Positions 20,075-30,432 are shown, numbered from the stretch's first letter. The stretch is 45,000 bases of DNA from Prorocentrum cordatum (GCA_963575745.1 CAUYUJ010011470.1:276841-321840), one strand, 5' to 3'. Notes: generated by a model not told the origin, from the letters alone. Program-made: numbers and translations.

Positions 20075-20275
20075 ATGTTTGGGATTTCTGGGATGAGTGA
20101 GGAAGCCCTGTGTTTTCAGTAGACTCATTTGGACTCTTTGGATTCTGGGGATCGAAGCTCCTGGCAGGGCTCCTGGGTTCTATTTTCGCTGGAGGGAAGG
20201 AAATCCTAAAAATCCAAAGGAAATCCAATAATGAAAACACATGGCTTCCTCACTTCTCATCCTACGAATCAGAAG
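20075..20275. repeat. Foldback element with ~45-bp arms
   Basis: GGGATGAGTGAGGAAGCCCT and GTGTTTTCA at 20088-20118 pair with TGAAAACACATGGCTTCC and TCACTTCTCATCC at 20231-20262. The pairing is imperfect and the loop about 115 bp. No coding capacity. Confidence 0.65.
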
Positions 20276-20339
20276 AATCCACATGAAAACGTTGCCGTGC
20301 CCCTGACATGTCAAAACTTCGCGTTTTCACAAGAAGTGT

Positions 20340-20500
20340 GATGGATGTCTGGGAGCGAGAGAGAGACACACACACATACAGAGAGAGAGAGAGAGAAAGA
20401 CATATACAGATTCAGATGTACAGAGAGAGAGAGAGAGAACTAGAGAGAGAGAGAGATCCATAGAGAAAGAGAGAGAGAGGGAGAGAGATTATAAAAAGAC
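20340..20500. repeat. (GA)n and CACACA dinucleotide tract
   Basis: GAGAGAGA runs interrupted by CACACACATACA, AGATTCAGATG and similar short pieces. Confidence 0.9.
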
Positions 20501-20608
20501 GAGGAATAGGCGGAGGAAAGGAAGAGCACCACCGTCGTAAGTGAATGCTGGTAAGAATGAAAACTGGGGGGTGCAGTCCATATTTCAGTGCATACTTGCT
20601 TATAAGTT

Positions 20609-20695
20609 TACATACATACATACGTACGTACGTACGTACGTACGTACGTGCATGCATGCATGCATGCATGCATGCATGCATGCATGCATGCATGC

Positions 20696-20748
<53 letters not shown>

Positions 20749-20767
20749 TACACACATATACATATAT
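20609..20767. repeat. Tetranucleotide ladder CATA - CGTA - CATG - CAGA
   Basis: Four adjacent tetranucleotide phases, each differing from its neighbour by one or two substitutions: (CATA)n, (CGTA)n at about 20620-20650, (CATG)n to 20694, (CAGA)n to 20748, then CATACACATATACATATA. Confidence 0.95.
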
Positions 20768-20816
20768 ACTAGAACCACGCGCGCGCTTCGCGAGCGCGCG
20801 CGCGCGTGGTTCTAGT
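20768..20816. repeat. Perfect 19-bp inverted repeat with alternating CG stem
   Basis: ACTAGAACCACGCGCGCGC (20768-20786) and GCGCGCGCGTGGTTCTAGT (20798-20816) are exact reverse complements around an 11-nt centre. The CG-alternating part has Z-DNA potential. Confidence 0.95.
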
Positions 20817-21215
20817 CACAGCTAGGCCATGACTCTCGTTTTCGCTCGTGTCATGGGCGACACTCCGAATCTCCCCGCATATGGGTTTTGCGGAGCCTCC
20901 CTCCGCGGTGGGCCAGGAGGGCAGCGCGGCACGTGAGCAGCTCCTCGGCACTGACACTGCGGGGAGCGCCGCGAGCAACATGATCGACAAACGAACGTGG
21001 AAAGGGATGTAGAAATGCGAACCATGGATATTTTCGAGGCACCTAGCAATTACAATGCTCAAGGTGAAACGCTGGTGATGTACCGTGCCAGGGGCTGTGT
21101 TGCTCTGACAAATTGGAATGTGCCAAACCGCGTTGAACTGTGCTGTGCTCTGTTGCATTGTGGATCAGGGTCTTCTTGGCATCGGAATCCTGACCGAACT
21201 GATCGGAGGGGAGGA
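20817..21215. other. Unique stretch, no recognised gene
   Basis: Mixed-composition DNA without a motif I can name. Confidence 0.4.
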
Positions 21216-21330
21216 GAAGGCCAAAGAGCGAGGAGGAGCAAGAGCGAGGAGCGAGGAGCGAGGGGGGAGGAGAGGCAGGAGCGAGGGGCGAGGAGCGAGG
21301 AGCGAGGAGGAGCGGGGAGCGAGGAGCGCA
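21216..21330. repeat. (GAGGAGCGA)n short-period array
   Basis: GAGGAGCGAGGGGCGAGGAG-like units of about 9-10 bp. Confidence 0.85.
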
Positions 21331-21545
21331 GGGGCCGGTGCTGCCGCGCCCGCGCCTTGCCATCGAAGGACAGGGCCAGCACTCCGTCCTCGGGACGCTC
21401 GGCCGCCAGGGTTCAGGAGGGAGGAGTGGTCGGAGAGGGGAAGGGGAGGAGGAGGATCGGGCACCGTGGCGGCCCATCCCGAACCTCTACGATGCAAAGG
21501 GCCCCAACGAATCCCCAGAGGCTCCTCCACGGAAGACCACGCACC
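21331..21545. other. GC-rich stretch, nothing recognised
   Basis: No domain or motif seen. Confidence 0.4.
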
Positions 21546-21705
21546 ACGACATCCAGCATCGCAGCATCCAGCACCCGATACCCAAGCACCCCACGTCACA
21601 GCATGACTGCATCCAACATCCAGCACACAACATCCGGCGTCCAAATTCCAGCATACAACAAGCAACATCCGATATCGAAGACCCAACATCAGATTCGGCA
21701 TCGGT
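21546..21705. repeat. Degenerate CATCCAGCA repeats
   Basis: About a dozen units of roughly 9-12 bp on the pattern CATCCAGCA, CATCCAACA, CATCCGGC and CATACAACA. Confidence 0.8.
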
Positions 21706-22310
21706 GGTCGAACAGATGAACCCCACAAATCCGCCCCGTGATCCAGAGACCACGTGGCTGTTCCTGCTCCCGTGGCCCGTGGTGCTGTGCTGCCCGTGGC
21801 TGATGGCCTACCATGCGCTCCTCCCGGCCCCCCTTCGGGTGTCCCCTCCCCGCCGCCTCACGGGAGCTCGCCGAACAGCTCAGGCCGGCGTCCCCCGAGG
21901 ACGCCCGAGTGCGCGCGGCCTCGGGGCCGCAGAGGACGCGTGGCCTCTCCGGCGGGGCCACCGCCGAGGCCAAGGCCAAGGCCAGGGCCAAGCCGAAGGC
22001 AGAGGCGGCGCCCGAGAGGCGCCCCGCCGCAGCGCGCTGAGCGGGGCGCCCTGGGCTCTCAGGGTGGTGACGACGACGGCACCGCCGACGCTCGCCACTT
22101 CGACGCCGACGACTGCGTTGTTTCGTGTCCGGCTGTCACGAGGTGGACGCAGCATCCACCAGCAGGAACAAGAGTGAACTGCACGAACTGTCACCGATCT
22201 TTGCCAACGAGGCGCTCACTCCACCAGTGCGATCGGCAAGAATCCCATACGCTATTGCTCTCTTTGGCAACGAATGCCGGTCGGGGCCGAGAATTTCAAA
22301 GAACTGTTGT
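21706..22310. other. GC-rich stretch, possible small basic ORF
   Basis: A plus-strand frame ending TGA at about 22040 has an Ala/Lys/Arg-rich tail (AEAKAKARAKPKAEAAPERR), which resembles a basic C-terminus. There is no start, domain or homology I can defend, so it is not called a gene. Confidence 0.25.
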
Positions 22311-23340
22311 TCACACTTTCAGGCTTTGAACTCGGTGTCCGTGCAGCATGCCCTCCACAGAGATCTTCCGAAACCCGAAAGACTTATGTGCTCGTCTCTC
22401 TGGTGCCCAATGTGTAAACCTCAAAAGATGTCCAGCCCAGTCGTACACCTGGCCCGACGATGAAAACCCACACCGTCGAAACTTGCATTTCCTCCGTGAT
22501 ATCACGGGCTGAATGTTGAAGACCGCCGCGTAGTCCTCTGCGCCCGTTTCTTCAGCTTCCCACAACACCACGCTGCACCCCATGACCCTCTGCATGTTCT
22601 GAATATCTGCCGCTCTGGACTGCTGCAGGTGGTACAATGTAAGCCTCCAAACGACACAGTCGAGTAACGCAGGCATCACGAAAAGCTGGACGGTGGCAAA
22701 CGTCAGCTGGACTGAATTCGAATGTGCTGTCAACAGAGCTGGGCGATTCTGAATTTGAGCCCACGCCTCGCTGATGCGTCGCAACATTTCCTGAGTAGCG
22801 CCGTCATTGCAAGTTGCACGGCAACACAATAACTTAAAACAGTGTTACTCTAGCGAGAATGAAAGCGTAACTGGCGTGCAAGAATCCGAAAACTCATCCT
22901 CACGCTCCAAAGCCGCGTTGCAATCCACCGTGCTGTTCTACGCACAGCCAGACAGCCCCACGTACATCCGGCAAGCCTTACCACTCGATGCCACGTATCC
23001 ACAATATGTTTGACCTCGTTTCTGGTCGAGGCGCAAATCCAATAGGTGCCAGCGCATGGCAAGCACAGGATACTCGAACATCCAGAAACACAATTGAACG
23101 GTGATTTGTTCTTTGTTCGTCCTCCGCATGACTAGATATCTACGCCCAGCTCGTGGAGCTCGTCGTGAAAAACTTAATATCCCCACCCCTTTTTCTCGCA
23201 GCGATCCAGGAACAGTCGGGCCAAAGAGTCGTCGAGGCAAATGCTGAAGCAGGCGGGTGCCTCAGGATCCCTCTGCGGCATACTTCGAATTTGGGGCACA
23301 GATCGAATAGGAAGGTCTGCGGCAAGCTGGATCCCTAGTT
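22311..23340 (-). pseudogene. LINE-type reverse transcriptase relic
   Basis: Read on the minus strand, the RT motif-B region appears as SMPQRDPEAPACFSICLDD near 23280-23230, recalling GxPQGDPLSPxLF. It is followed by KKGWGY, a stop, and LGVDI where YADDI is expected (about 23130). Downstream, QLFVMPALLDCVVWRLTLYH (about 22680-22620) matches the thumb region VLPALLYG..W of LINE RTs. YDWAGHLLRFTHWAPERRAH (about 22420-22370) matches the C-terminal WLGHVLRM...R segment. Several stops and frame changes separate these pieces, and the FxDD box has lost its first Asp. Endonuclease and N-terminal RT are not identifiable. This is an old, dead copy. Confidence 0.75.
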
Positions 23341-23673
23341 TTGCCACGTCTTGCTTCCCTGATCGAGACTACAGTTACAGGCTGCGCAACTTGCGCTTTA
23401 CCAAAACTGCCACGCCGCACGTCATGATGCACAACGTCACAAATGTTGCAGGGGTCGACGTCAAAACAAAACAACACAACTGACTCTGGAACTCGATTCT
23501 TATCTTTATGCGTTGTCGAAGGGTGAATCTGAATTCCATTTGCTGGTAACTGTACCTACCTGCTGAAAGCGAATTGAGTTTTACATCAGGGTACATCCTT
23601 CACTTCGCCTGCCATGGAAACCAGGATCGAATACAGATTCTGGAACACTGGGAAGATTGCAACATAGGCAACA
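23341..23673. other. Likely further LINE-derived sequence, not assignable
   Basis: The composition is like the adjacent RT relic, with open minus frames but no motif I recognise. Confidence 0.3.
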
Positions 23674-23810
23674 GCGTTCCACTACTCGCAAAATAGCGAC
23701 TCGGAAATGGCCTGGATCTGCCGCGGGGGAGGTACTATCCATCACATCGAGGCAAATGCATGTTGCTTTTCGAACACTTGCGAGTTGGCACTTTGCGAGT
23801 AGTGGAACGC
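23674..23810. mobile_element. MITE-B copy 2, perfect 19-bp terminal inverted repeats
   Basis: GCGTTCCACTACTCGCAAA (23674-23692) and its exact reverse complement (23792-23810) bound a 137-bp unit. The interior shares GGCCTGGATC, CCGCGGGGGA and GGCACTTTGCGAG with copy 1 at 13225. Confidence 0.85.
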
Positions 23811-24400
23811 GCTCGCTGACAACAAGATTCCACTTCGAAGGCTGACATAGTGAGGTTCACGGTTTTCGCCAACAAAATACCTTCTGGAAAATCCCAGCAA
23901 TCATCGGAAGCTACGGCAAGAAAATTACGGAAACGAAGCGTGCATACGGAATCCCATATGTCGTAAACCTCTTCCGAGGTAGCGTGGATGCCAATATCTC
24001 GTATCCTCCTTTGCGCGCCGACGACGACGAAGACGACGACGACGACGACGACGAGAACGACGAAGACGAAGAAGACTGCCTGCAGCCTGCGCTCCATCGC
24101 AACAGCGACCAGCCCCTGCGGCGAGGGCAAGCGGCGGATGACCGCGGCAACAACTTCCAAACTACATTAGTTCTGTGGAACGACACTCACGTCTTCCCTG
24201 ATGTTTCGTAAACATGCCTTAGGCACCCTCGGTTGTCAAAAACGCGAGGTTTCGAATTTCCATCTTCTTACTTGCAAGTGGACTACTCCTTGCAACGACG
24301 ATCCTCCGGGATACCTTTGCGTCGCCCCCTGCGGTTTCGCCCCTCAAAAAAACAATGATTACTTCAATACTGCCGGACGCTTGCTCCCCTTCTGCTTTGG
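23811..24400. other. Unique DNA with short (GAC)n tract
   Basis: (GAC)n at 24019-24060. The remaining open frames have no domain. Confidence 0.4.
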
Positions 24401-24560
24401 CAAGGGGGATCCAGTGGGCCACCACGGTGCCCGGCGACGGTTTGTGGGTTTCTGGGGGCCTCTCGGATTACTCTTGGGGCTCTTTTGCGGAAGGTCCTCT
24501 TGGGGGAGGGTGCTCTTGGGCCCGATGGGGCTGCCACAACAATGGCGAGAGCAAGTCTGA
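24401..24560 (+). repeat. Degenerate CTCTTGGGGC repeats
   Basis: GGGGGCCTCTCGG, CTCTTGGGGCTC and CTCTTGGGCCC units resemble the longer array at 33.76-34.34 kb in the same orientation. Confidence 0.55.
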
Positions 24561-24900
24561 ATTCTGACGCGAGCTCTCACCACAAACATCCCACGAACAA
24601 AGGACCGTCGAAGTCCAGGACGGGCCCGTCAAGAAGACTCGGCAGAGGAGGAGAAGGGGGAGGAGGAAGGGAGGGAGGGAGGGAGGAGGGCGGGAGGGAC
24701 GGACGAGGGAAGGAGGCCACGGTCTAGGAAGCTCAGTGACACCGAAACGATGCCGACGCAGAAGCACACTAAACTTAGCTCGCAAGAAGGATGCGACCGA
24801 TAGTAACCTCTAGAGGAGGAGGAGGAGGAGGAGGAGGAGGAGAGGAGGAGGAGAGGAGGAGGAGGAGGAGGGGCAGGAGGAGGAGAGAAGGAGGAGGAGC
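24561..24900. repeat. GGGA/GGA purine tracts with short unique DNA
   Basis: (GGGA)n and GGAGG at 24645-24715, and (GGA)n at 24813-24898. No gene. Confidence 0.85.
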
Positions 24901-25189
24901 CCCCCCACTCCCCCTGGGCACGGAGCCCGACACGAAATCCGACCGCGGCAGCCCGGTATGGCCCCAGCCCCCGCGTTCCTCTAGCCAGGCTGCGTGCGTG
25001 CGCAAGGCACGATCCAGCTGGGCGCCCCGGCACTCCCCCGGGCTCCCACCTCCATCACGATCCCCTTCCTGGAGAAACAAGAAAAAGGCCCGCCCCACAC
25101 TCCCCGTACCTCCACCACGCACCCATCGCCAGCCCTCCCACTCATCTTCCCTCCCCAGCCCCCAACCGCCTCCCCTCCCCCTCCCATCC

Positions 25190-25456
25190 TCCTCTCCGGT
25201 CCTCCTCCTCTCATCATCCTCCTCCTCCCTCCTCCCTCCTCCTCTCCTCTCCTCCTCCTCCTCCTCCCTCCTCCTCCTCCCCACCCTCCTCCCCCCCACC
25301 CCATCCTCCTCCTCCTTCCTCCTCCTCCTCCTCCTCCTCCTCCTCCTCCTCCTCCTCCTCCTCCTACTCCTCCTCCTCCTCCTCCTCATCACTCCTCCTC
25401 CTCCTCCTCCTCCTCCTCCTCCTCCTCCTCCTCCTCCTCCTCCTCCTCCTCCTCCC
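25190..25456. repeat. Long (CTC)n array
   Basis: About 260 bp of CTCCTC with few interruptions. With the GGA tract at 24.8 kb it forms a large inverted purine/pyrimidine pair that could fold. Confidence 0.95.
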
Positions 25457-25545
25457 CCTCCCACCCGCGGCGCGGCTTCGCCGCTGGGGTGGGTGGGCGG
25501 CGCGGCGTCGCCGCTGGGGTGGCGCGCGGGAAGACGGGCACGCCG
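25457..25545. repeat. Duplicated GGCGCGGC-TCGCCGCTGGGGTGG hairpin unit
   Basis: Two near-identical units at about 25469 and 25498, each with self-complementary GGCG/CGCC arms. Confidence 0.7.
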
Positions 25546-26100
25546 AGAGGGGGGGGGACGCGCCAAGATTCCCTCCTGCCCCGCAGGGTGCCGGGAGAAG
25601 GGAGGGAGGAGGACGACGAAGCGGCGGACGGCACCCAAGACAAAAGCAGGAGGGCTGAGCTCAGGGGGATGAGGTGGAGGAGGGAGGGATGTGGCGGTGG
25701 CGGCAGCGGCAGCTGCTGACCACTGTTGGTCCGCGGCCGCCTCTGTCCAACGCCAGGGGCAGCCGGCGCGCCGCGGTGGACCGATCCTCCCACCCTCCTT
25801 ATCATCTACTCCGAACTTCGTGAGGAAAGGGGGGATATGATCAGGGGGGGAGGTCTGATTTGAGCTGCCTTGGAGGGTGCCAGGTGGTCTGGGCAAAAGG
25901 CCACCTGTTCATGGCTGGCCTGCGATGGGGGCTAAAAGTGCTCAGCTGAGAGGCTTGCGACCCCCCCTGCTTAATCATGAAACTCGGCGCAGGTCGTCTA
26001 ACTTTGCGCATTGCGCCCCGTAGTGCGCGCGCGATGATCTTCGCGTCCTCGGGCCCTCGCGCCGCCCTTTTGGAGAAGGGTAACCGATCTAGCAAAATCT
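25546..26100. other. GC-rich stretch, nothing recognised
   Basis: Contains a short (GGCGGCA)n-like tract near 25690-25710. No gene seen. Confidence 0.45.
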
Positions 26101-26165
26101 GACCCAGACCGCGACGCGCGAAGCGCAACTCGCTTCACGCGAAGCGCGATTAGCTTCGCGCCCCC
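26101..26165. repeat. GCGAAGCGC palindrome cluster
   Basis: GCGCGAAGCGCAACTCGC and GCGAAGCGCGATTAGCTTCG give several overlapping inverted repeats. Confidence 0.75.
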
Positions 26166-26574
26166 GCAGGTGCCCTTGATAGTGTGACCCCCTTACCCCA
26201 CAAGCGGCGGCAGCGTGGCGGCAGCGTGACTGGGAGCCCAGAGCGAAGTAGTGCAGGCTGCAGCTCGCACTGAGGGGAGGAGTGGAGGAGGGGACAGCTG
26301 CGCGAGCTGGCGGCGTGGCGGCGAGCGGTCAATAAGGCGACAAAGAGTAAAAGCATGTGAATGGGAAGGGCGAGGGTGAAGGGGCGCAGGCGTGTTTTGT
26401 AGTGATCGGTCGTGGGAGGAGGGAGAGGATCTCTGGGCCAGAAATGAAACGACACAACCCCACCCGCGGCCCCACGGGGCCTAGCGTATACCAACAAACC
26501 TTTGCGTGGGATTTTGCGTTGCATACGCTACGGCCACCGATGGGCCGTAGCGCAACATGGAGGGCCGTAGGGAG
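26166..26574. other. Unique stretch, nothing recognised
   Basis: A small GGGCCGTAG / CTACGGCC inverted pair occurs near 26529-26550. No gene. Confidence 0.4.
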
Positions 26575-26947
26575 GGTAATGCCGCTTGTTTTTGTTGGTC
26601 GACCTTCCCGGTCTCAGCTTCTACATATCGCCCCAGGTGGCCCCAGGGTCTTGGGGCGCCATGACAGGACCCAGAGGCCGAAGTCGAGGCAAAACGCGCG
26701 GGCTGAAAAATAAGGCTGTCGGAGATCCAACACCAAGATATCCGAAAACAATGCTCCAAGAAGACACCACGAAGGAGGAGGAGGAGGAGGAGGAGGAGAG
26801 GAGGAGGAGGAGAGGAGGAGGAGGAGCAGCAGCAGCAGCAGCAGGAGCAGCAGGAGCAGCAGGAGCAGCAGGGGCAGCAGGGGCAGCAGGAGAAGGAGGA
26901 CGAAAAGGAGGTGGTGTCGTTTGTTTTTGTTGGTCGAACCTCGCGAG
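26575..26947. repeat. Direct repeats flanking GGA/GCA microsatellite
   Basis: GCCGCTTGTTTTTGTTGGTC (26581) and GTCGTTTGTTTTTGTTGGTC (26911) are direct repeats about 330 bp apart. Between them lie (GGA)n at 26776-26823 and (GCA)n / GGAGCA at 26826-26890. Confidence 0.7.
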
Positions 26948-27027
26948 ACAGAGGCCACCGCTGGGTTCCAAAAGGTGGGTGCTGCATTGCTGGCTTGGTC
27001 CAGTGGCTCGCGACCGTCCGGGGCCAC

Positions 27028-27125
27028 AGCCACAGGGTTAGGTCGGGCATGTCCTCCTGCAGGCGGATTTTGGAAGACAAATCTCAATACACATCTATAT
27101 TTATATTGATATATATATAACAAAG
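27028..27125 (+). repeat. GGTCGGGCATGTCC dispersed repeat with AT-rich tail, copy 1
   Basis: ACAGGGTTAGGTCGGGCATG, then TCCTCCTGCAGGCGGATTTTG, then ATATTTATATTGATATATAT. The same core occurs at 33431, shortened at about 31199, and inverted at 34553. Confidence 0.7.
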
Positions 27126-27940
27126 ATATTCCAAAATAGCTCAATCATCGAAAAATCGACACTGGACTCTATTTTTTGACTGTTCTGGAATATCGCGCCC
27201 GTAGAAGGAGAGGCCCGCAGGGGCGGCCAGTGCCGCCACAGGACCTTTCTCGCCCCCTCCCTGCCTATGCCCCGACATGCGGGGGCCGAGCTCCCCAGCG
27301 CATGTCGTCGTCGTCGTCGTCATCGTCGTCGTCGTCGTCCTTCTCCTCTGTCAGGCCCTATGGCCCTCTCAATCCACTCTCGGATGCCTCCAAGAAGCCC
27401 AAAAAGTATGTCACGTCCTCGCTTCTGGACCTCCCACGCCCTCTTGTTCACGGCTTCGGCCTCGTGGGAGCCGTCTTCGGACACCTGAACTATCCAAACC
27501 TTCTTCTTAGGCTGGCGTACACTATTTCAGTAATGAGTTGATTCTAGTGGGTGGTACACTGATAAGCTGGAGTCGTTACTGCATGTGGTGCACTATTTCA
27601 GGGACCGCCCATCAACGATCGCCAAGGTCATGCATTGTAACGTACTCGACCAGCACAACTGGTTCTACCCCCCCGTCTGGGGTCAGAAAGACGTTCTCTG
27701 TGACGGGGTCGAGAGCTCTGGGGGCACCATGTTGAAGAAAGACGAAGTCGTATGTAGCTTGCTGACTTCGTCTCGTTTCGTCGTGCTCGTCCTCGCTTCT
27801 TCCCTCTCTGCCGTCCTCGTCTGGTCGTTCTCTCGTCGTCTTCGCTGCCGTCGTGTCCTGGGGCGCTGCCAGTCGCACATCGCGGAGGCCAGAGGTCGCC
27901 GGCGTGAGAGGGAGGAGCAGCAGAGGAGTGGGAGGACGAG
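27126..27940. other. Mostly unique DNA with (GTC)n tract
   Basis: (GTC)n at 27305-27341. CACTATTTCAG occurs at 27521 and 27591. The frame starting near 27585 has no recognisable domain. Confidence 0.4.
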
Positions 27941-28285
27941 ACGAGGAGGGGGGAGGGGCAGAGGAGGAGGAGGAGGAGGAGGAGGAGGAGGAGAGGAGAC
28001 GGGAGGAGAGTGCGGAGGAGGCGGAGGGGGAGGGAGGTCTCGGGGCACCCCTGGAGCGTCTCCGGATGCCTCGTAGAGGCCCCGGGAGGCCTCAAGGGGG
28101 TCCAAAAAAGGGAGATGAGGAGGAGGAGGAGGAGAAGGAAGACGACGACGACGACGACGAGGGCGAGGAGGACAAGGAAGAGGGCCAGCGTGAGGGGTGG
28201 AGAGACGAGGGAGGAGGAGGTACAGAAGAGGGGGACGAAGCAAAGATGGGAGAGAGCGTGATCCACCACCGCTTTACTGTGGAAA
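27941..28285. repeat. GGA/GAC purine microsatellites
   Basis: (GGA)n at 27963-28020, GAGGAGGAG and (GAC)n at 28110-28160, then GAGG-rich DNA. Confidence 0.85.
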
Positions 28286-28289
28286 ATTC

Positions 28290-28622
28290 CCCCCCTCTTC
28301 CTCCGGAACCCGGGCGTCCCCCCCCCTCCGAAAATCCCCCCCCCCTGCTGAACCCCCCCCCGCCTTCCCCCGGCAAAACCCCCCCCCTCCCCCCCCCCCT
28401 CCGAAAACCGGGGGGGGTCACTACCGGTTCAAACCCCCCCCCCTCTGGAAAACCGGGTGGGGTCACTACTGGTTCAAACCCCTCCCCCCCCAGAAAACCC
28501 GAGGGGGGTCACTACCAGTTAGAACCCCTCCCCCCCCTCTCCAGAAAACCAGGGGGGGGTCACTACTGCCTTGACCCCCCCCTTTAAGCTCCCCCCCCTT
28601 GATAACCGGGGGGGGGTCACTA
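28290..28622 (+). repeat. GAAAACCGGGGGGGGTCACTACYGGTT repeats, left cluster
   Basis: GTCACTAC anchors at 28417, 28462, 28508, 28559 and 28616, spaced 45-57 bp, with long C- and G-homopolymers between. The same unit occurs reverse-complemented at 29400-29600. Confidence 0.9.
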
Positions 28623-29385
28623 CGCCCCAACCACTCCCACTGTCCCCACCGTCCAACTGTCCCCGCCGCTGTCCCACTGAGCTGTCGCACTGTTCCCACC
28701 ACTGTCCCCACTGTCCCCACCACTGTCCCCACTGTACCTCTGTCCCATTATCCCACCGCCGTCCTCGCCACCGCCCTCACCACTGTCACCACCACCACTG
28801 TACCCTCCACTGTTCCACTGTTTCCACCACATTCACACTGTCCCCACACCACTGTCCCCACCACCACCGTCCCCACCACTGTCCCACTGTAACCACTGTT
28901 CCCACCATTGTCCCCGCTGTCCCAACCAGTGCCCCCACCAGTGTAACACTGTCCCCACTCTCCCCACCATTGTCCCACCACGGTCCCACTCCCCCCACTT
29001 TCCCCACGGTCCCCACCACTGTCCCGCTGTCCCCACCGTACCCACCACTGTCCCACTGTCCCCGCCGCTGTCCCACTGTGCTGTCCCACCGTCCCCACTG
29101 TCCCCATCACTGTCCCACTGTCCACACTGCCCCCACCACTTTCCCCACTGTACTACTGTCTCACCACTGTCCTCACCACCGCATTCACCACTGTCCCCAC
29201 CACTACCGTCCCCACCACTGCCCCACTGTCCCCACCACTGTCCCGCTGTCCCCTCACCAGTCCCCACCACCACCGTCCCCACCACTGTCCGCACCACTAT
29301 CCCACTGTCCCCGCACCACTGTCCCCACCACCAACGTTCCCACCACTGTCCCAGCATCCCCACCATTGTCCAACTGTCCCGAGGA
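28623..29385. repeat. CACTGTCCCCAC minisatellite
   Basis: About 760 bp of CCACTGTCCC, CACTGTCCCCACCAC and close variants, period about 10-18 bp. Open frames here are artefacts. Confidence 0.95.
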
Positions 29386-29394
29386 GCGGGAATC

Positions 29395-29602
29395 GTTTGC
29401 CGGCGGCGAGGGGGGGGGGGGTTCGAACCGGTAGTGACCCTCTCTGGTTTTCGAGGGGGTGGGTGGGGGTTCGAACCAGCAGTGACCCTCCCCGGTTTTC
29501 GAGGGGGGGGTGGGTTCGAACCGGTAGTGACCCCCCCCGGTTTTCGTGGGGGGGGGGGGCGGGTTGGGAACCCCCAGTGACCCCCCCCGGTTTTCCGCCA
29601 GC
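29395..29602 (-). repeat. AACCRGTAGTGACCCCCCCCGGTTTTC repeats, right inverted cluster
   Basis: (G/C)AGTGACC anchors at about 29431, 29479, 29524 and 29576, spaced 45-52 bp. They are in reverse orientation to the left cluster, so the two flank the minisatellite as inverted arrays. Confidence 0.9.
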
Positions 29603-29849
29603 AGCGGTAGAACACGCTCTTTCCAAAGATTGGCATCGAGCCAGTCTGGCAGCGCCTAGGGCCTAGAGCCTAGGCCTAGCGTGAGTCAACGATGCAAGCC
29701 ACACAACGTGACGTGGATGTTGTCGACTGTGCCGCCTCAGGGCACGTTACGCAAACCACTGCTCTCCTGATAGAATGAATGACGACGAGTGAGCCTCGGC
29801 AATCCACTGTCTGGGAAGGTCAGAGCCAAACTTTGGTGCTATGTGCACC
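29603..29849. other. Unique DNA with CCTAGG cluster
   Basis: GCCTAGGGCCTAGAGCCTAG at 29655-29674 is a short palindromic run. Nothing else recognised. Confidence 0.45.
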
Positions 29850-30024
29850 CATCGGGGATGGACAGACCTCCCTTTAGTAAAACGTGGTTTAGTTTAAACG
29901 ACCTGAGGCCCAGACCTGGCGGGCGCAAGCCTGGAAAATAACGGCCACGGCGCCCTCTCGAAAACCGAAAACGGACAATTCACTAATCGACGTGTCACTG
30001 TTGGGGGTTCTGTCCACCCCCGAA
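29850..30024. mobile_element. MITE-A copy 2
   Basis: It starts CATCGGGGATGGACAGACCT and ends TTCTGTCCACCCCCGA, giving imperfect terminal inverted repeats. It shares CTCCCTTTAGTAAA, GCCCTCTCG, AAAACGG and AATCGACGTGTCA with copy 1 at 10925. A target duplication is not clear here. Confidence 0.75.
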
Positions 30025-30074
30025 CCCACCTAGTGGTGTCGTTCGTCCATCGCTGACGATGATCGTCATGACCA

Positions 30075-30330
30075 GTGACAGGGGACTCGACCCTCGATCC
30101 TCGCTACGTCTCCATTCTCGAACCTCGACCCTCCCTCCTCGACCCTCGAAACTCGAACGTCGATGATCATAGATCCCGAGCCCTCGATCCCCATCTATCC
30201 TCGACCCTCGAGTCTCGATCCTCGGACGTCGACCCTCGAACGTCGATCACATATCTTCGACCCTCGATCAACCTCGACCCTCGAACCTCGATCCTCGCAC
30301 CATTACCCTCGACCCTCGATCCATCTCGCC
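30075..30330. repeat. (TCGACCC)(TCGAAC) degenerate minisatellite
   Basis: Units of about 10-13 bp on the pattern CTCGACCCTCGAACCTCGAT, rich in TCGA palindromes. Confidence 0.9.
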
Positions 30331-30432
30331 AATTGCCTGGTTTATCAAAACCCCCCCGTTCAGGGGGCTCTGAGGCCACTCCGTGCTGTGCAGCGGGACA
30401 GGAATAGCCCCCGCACCAGCCCGCAAGATTCG

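Noticed and set aside
20768-20816. Intrinsic transcription terminator
   Set aside because: No T-run follows the hairpin and the DNA is eukaryotic.
24775-25896. Long Gly/Arg/Glu-rich frame across the CTC array
   Set aside because: GGA/CTC repeat artefact with no domain outside the repeat.
27470-27760. LTR retrotransposon end (GGGGGCACCATGTTGAAG as polypurine tract plus LTR start)
   Set aside because: No second LTR copy, primer site or pol sequence was found nearby.
28571-29434. Pro/Thr/His-rich protein over the CACTGTCCCC minisatellite
   Set aside because: Pure minisatellite translation; both strands are equally open.
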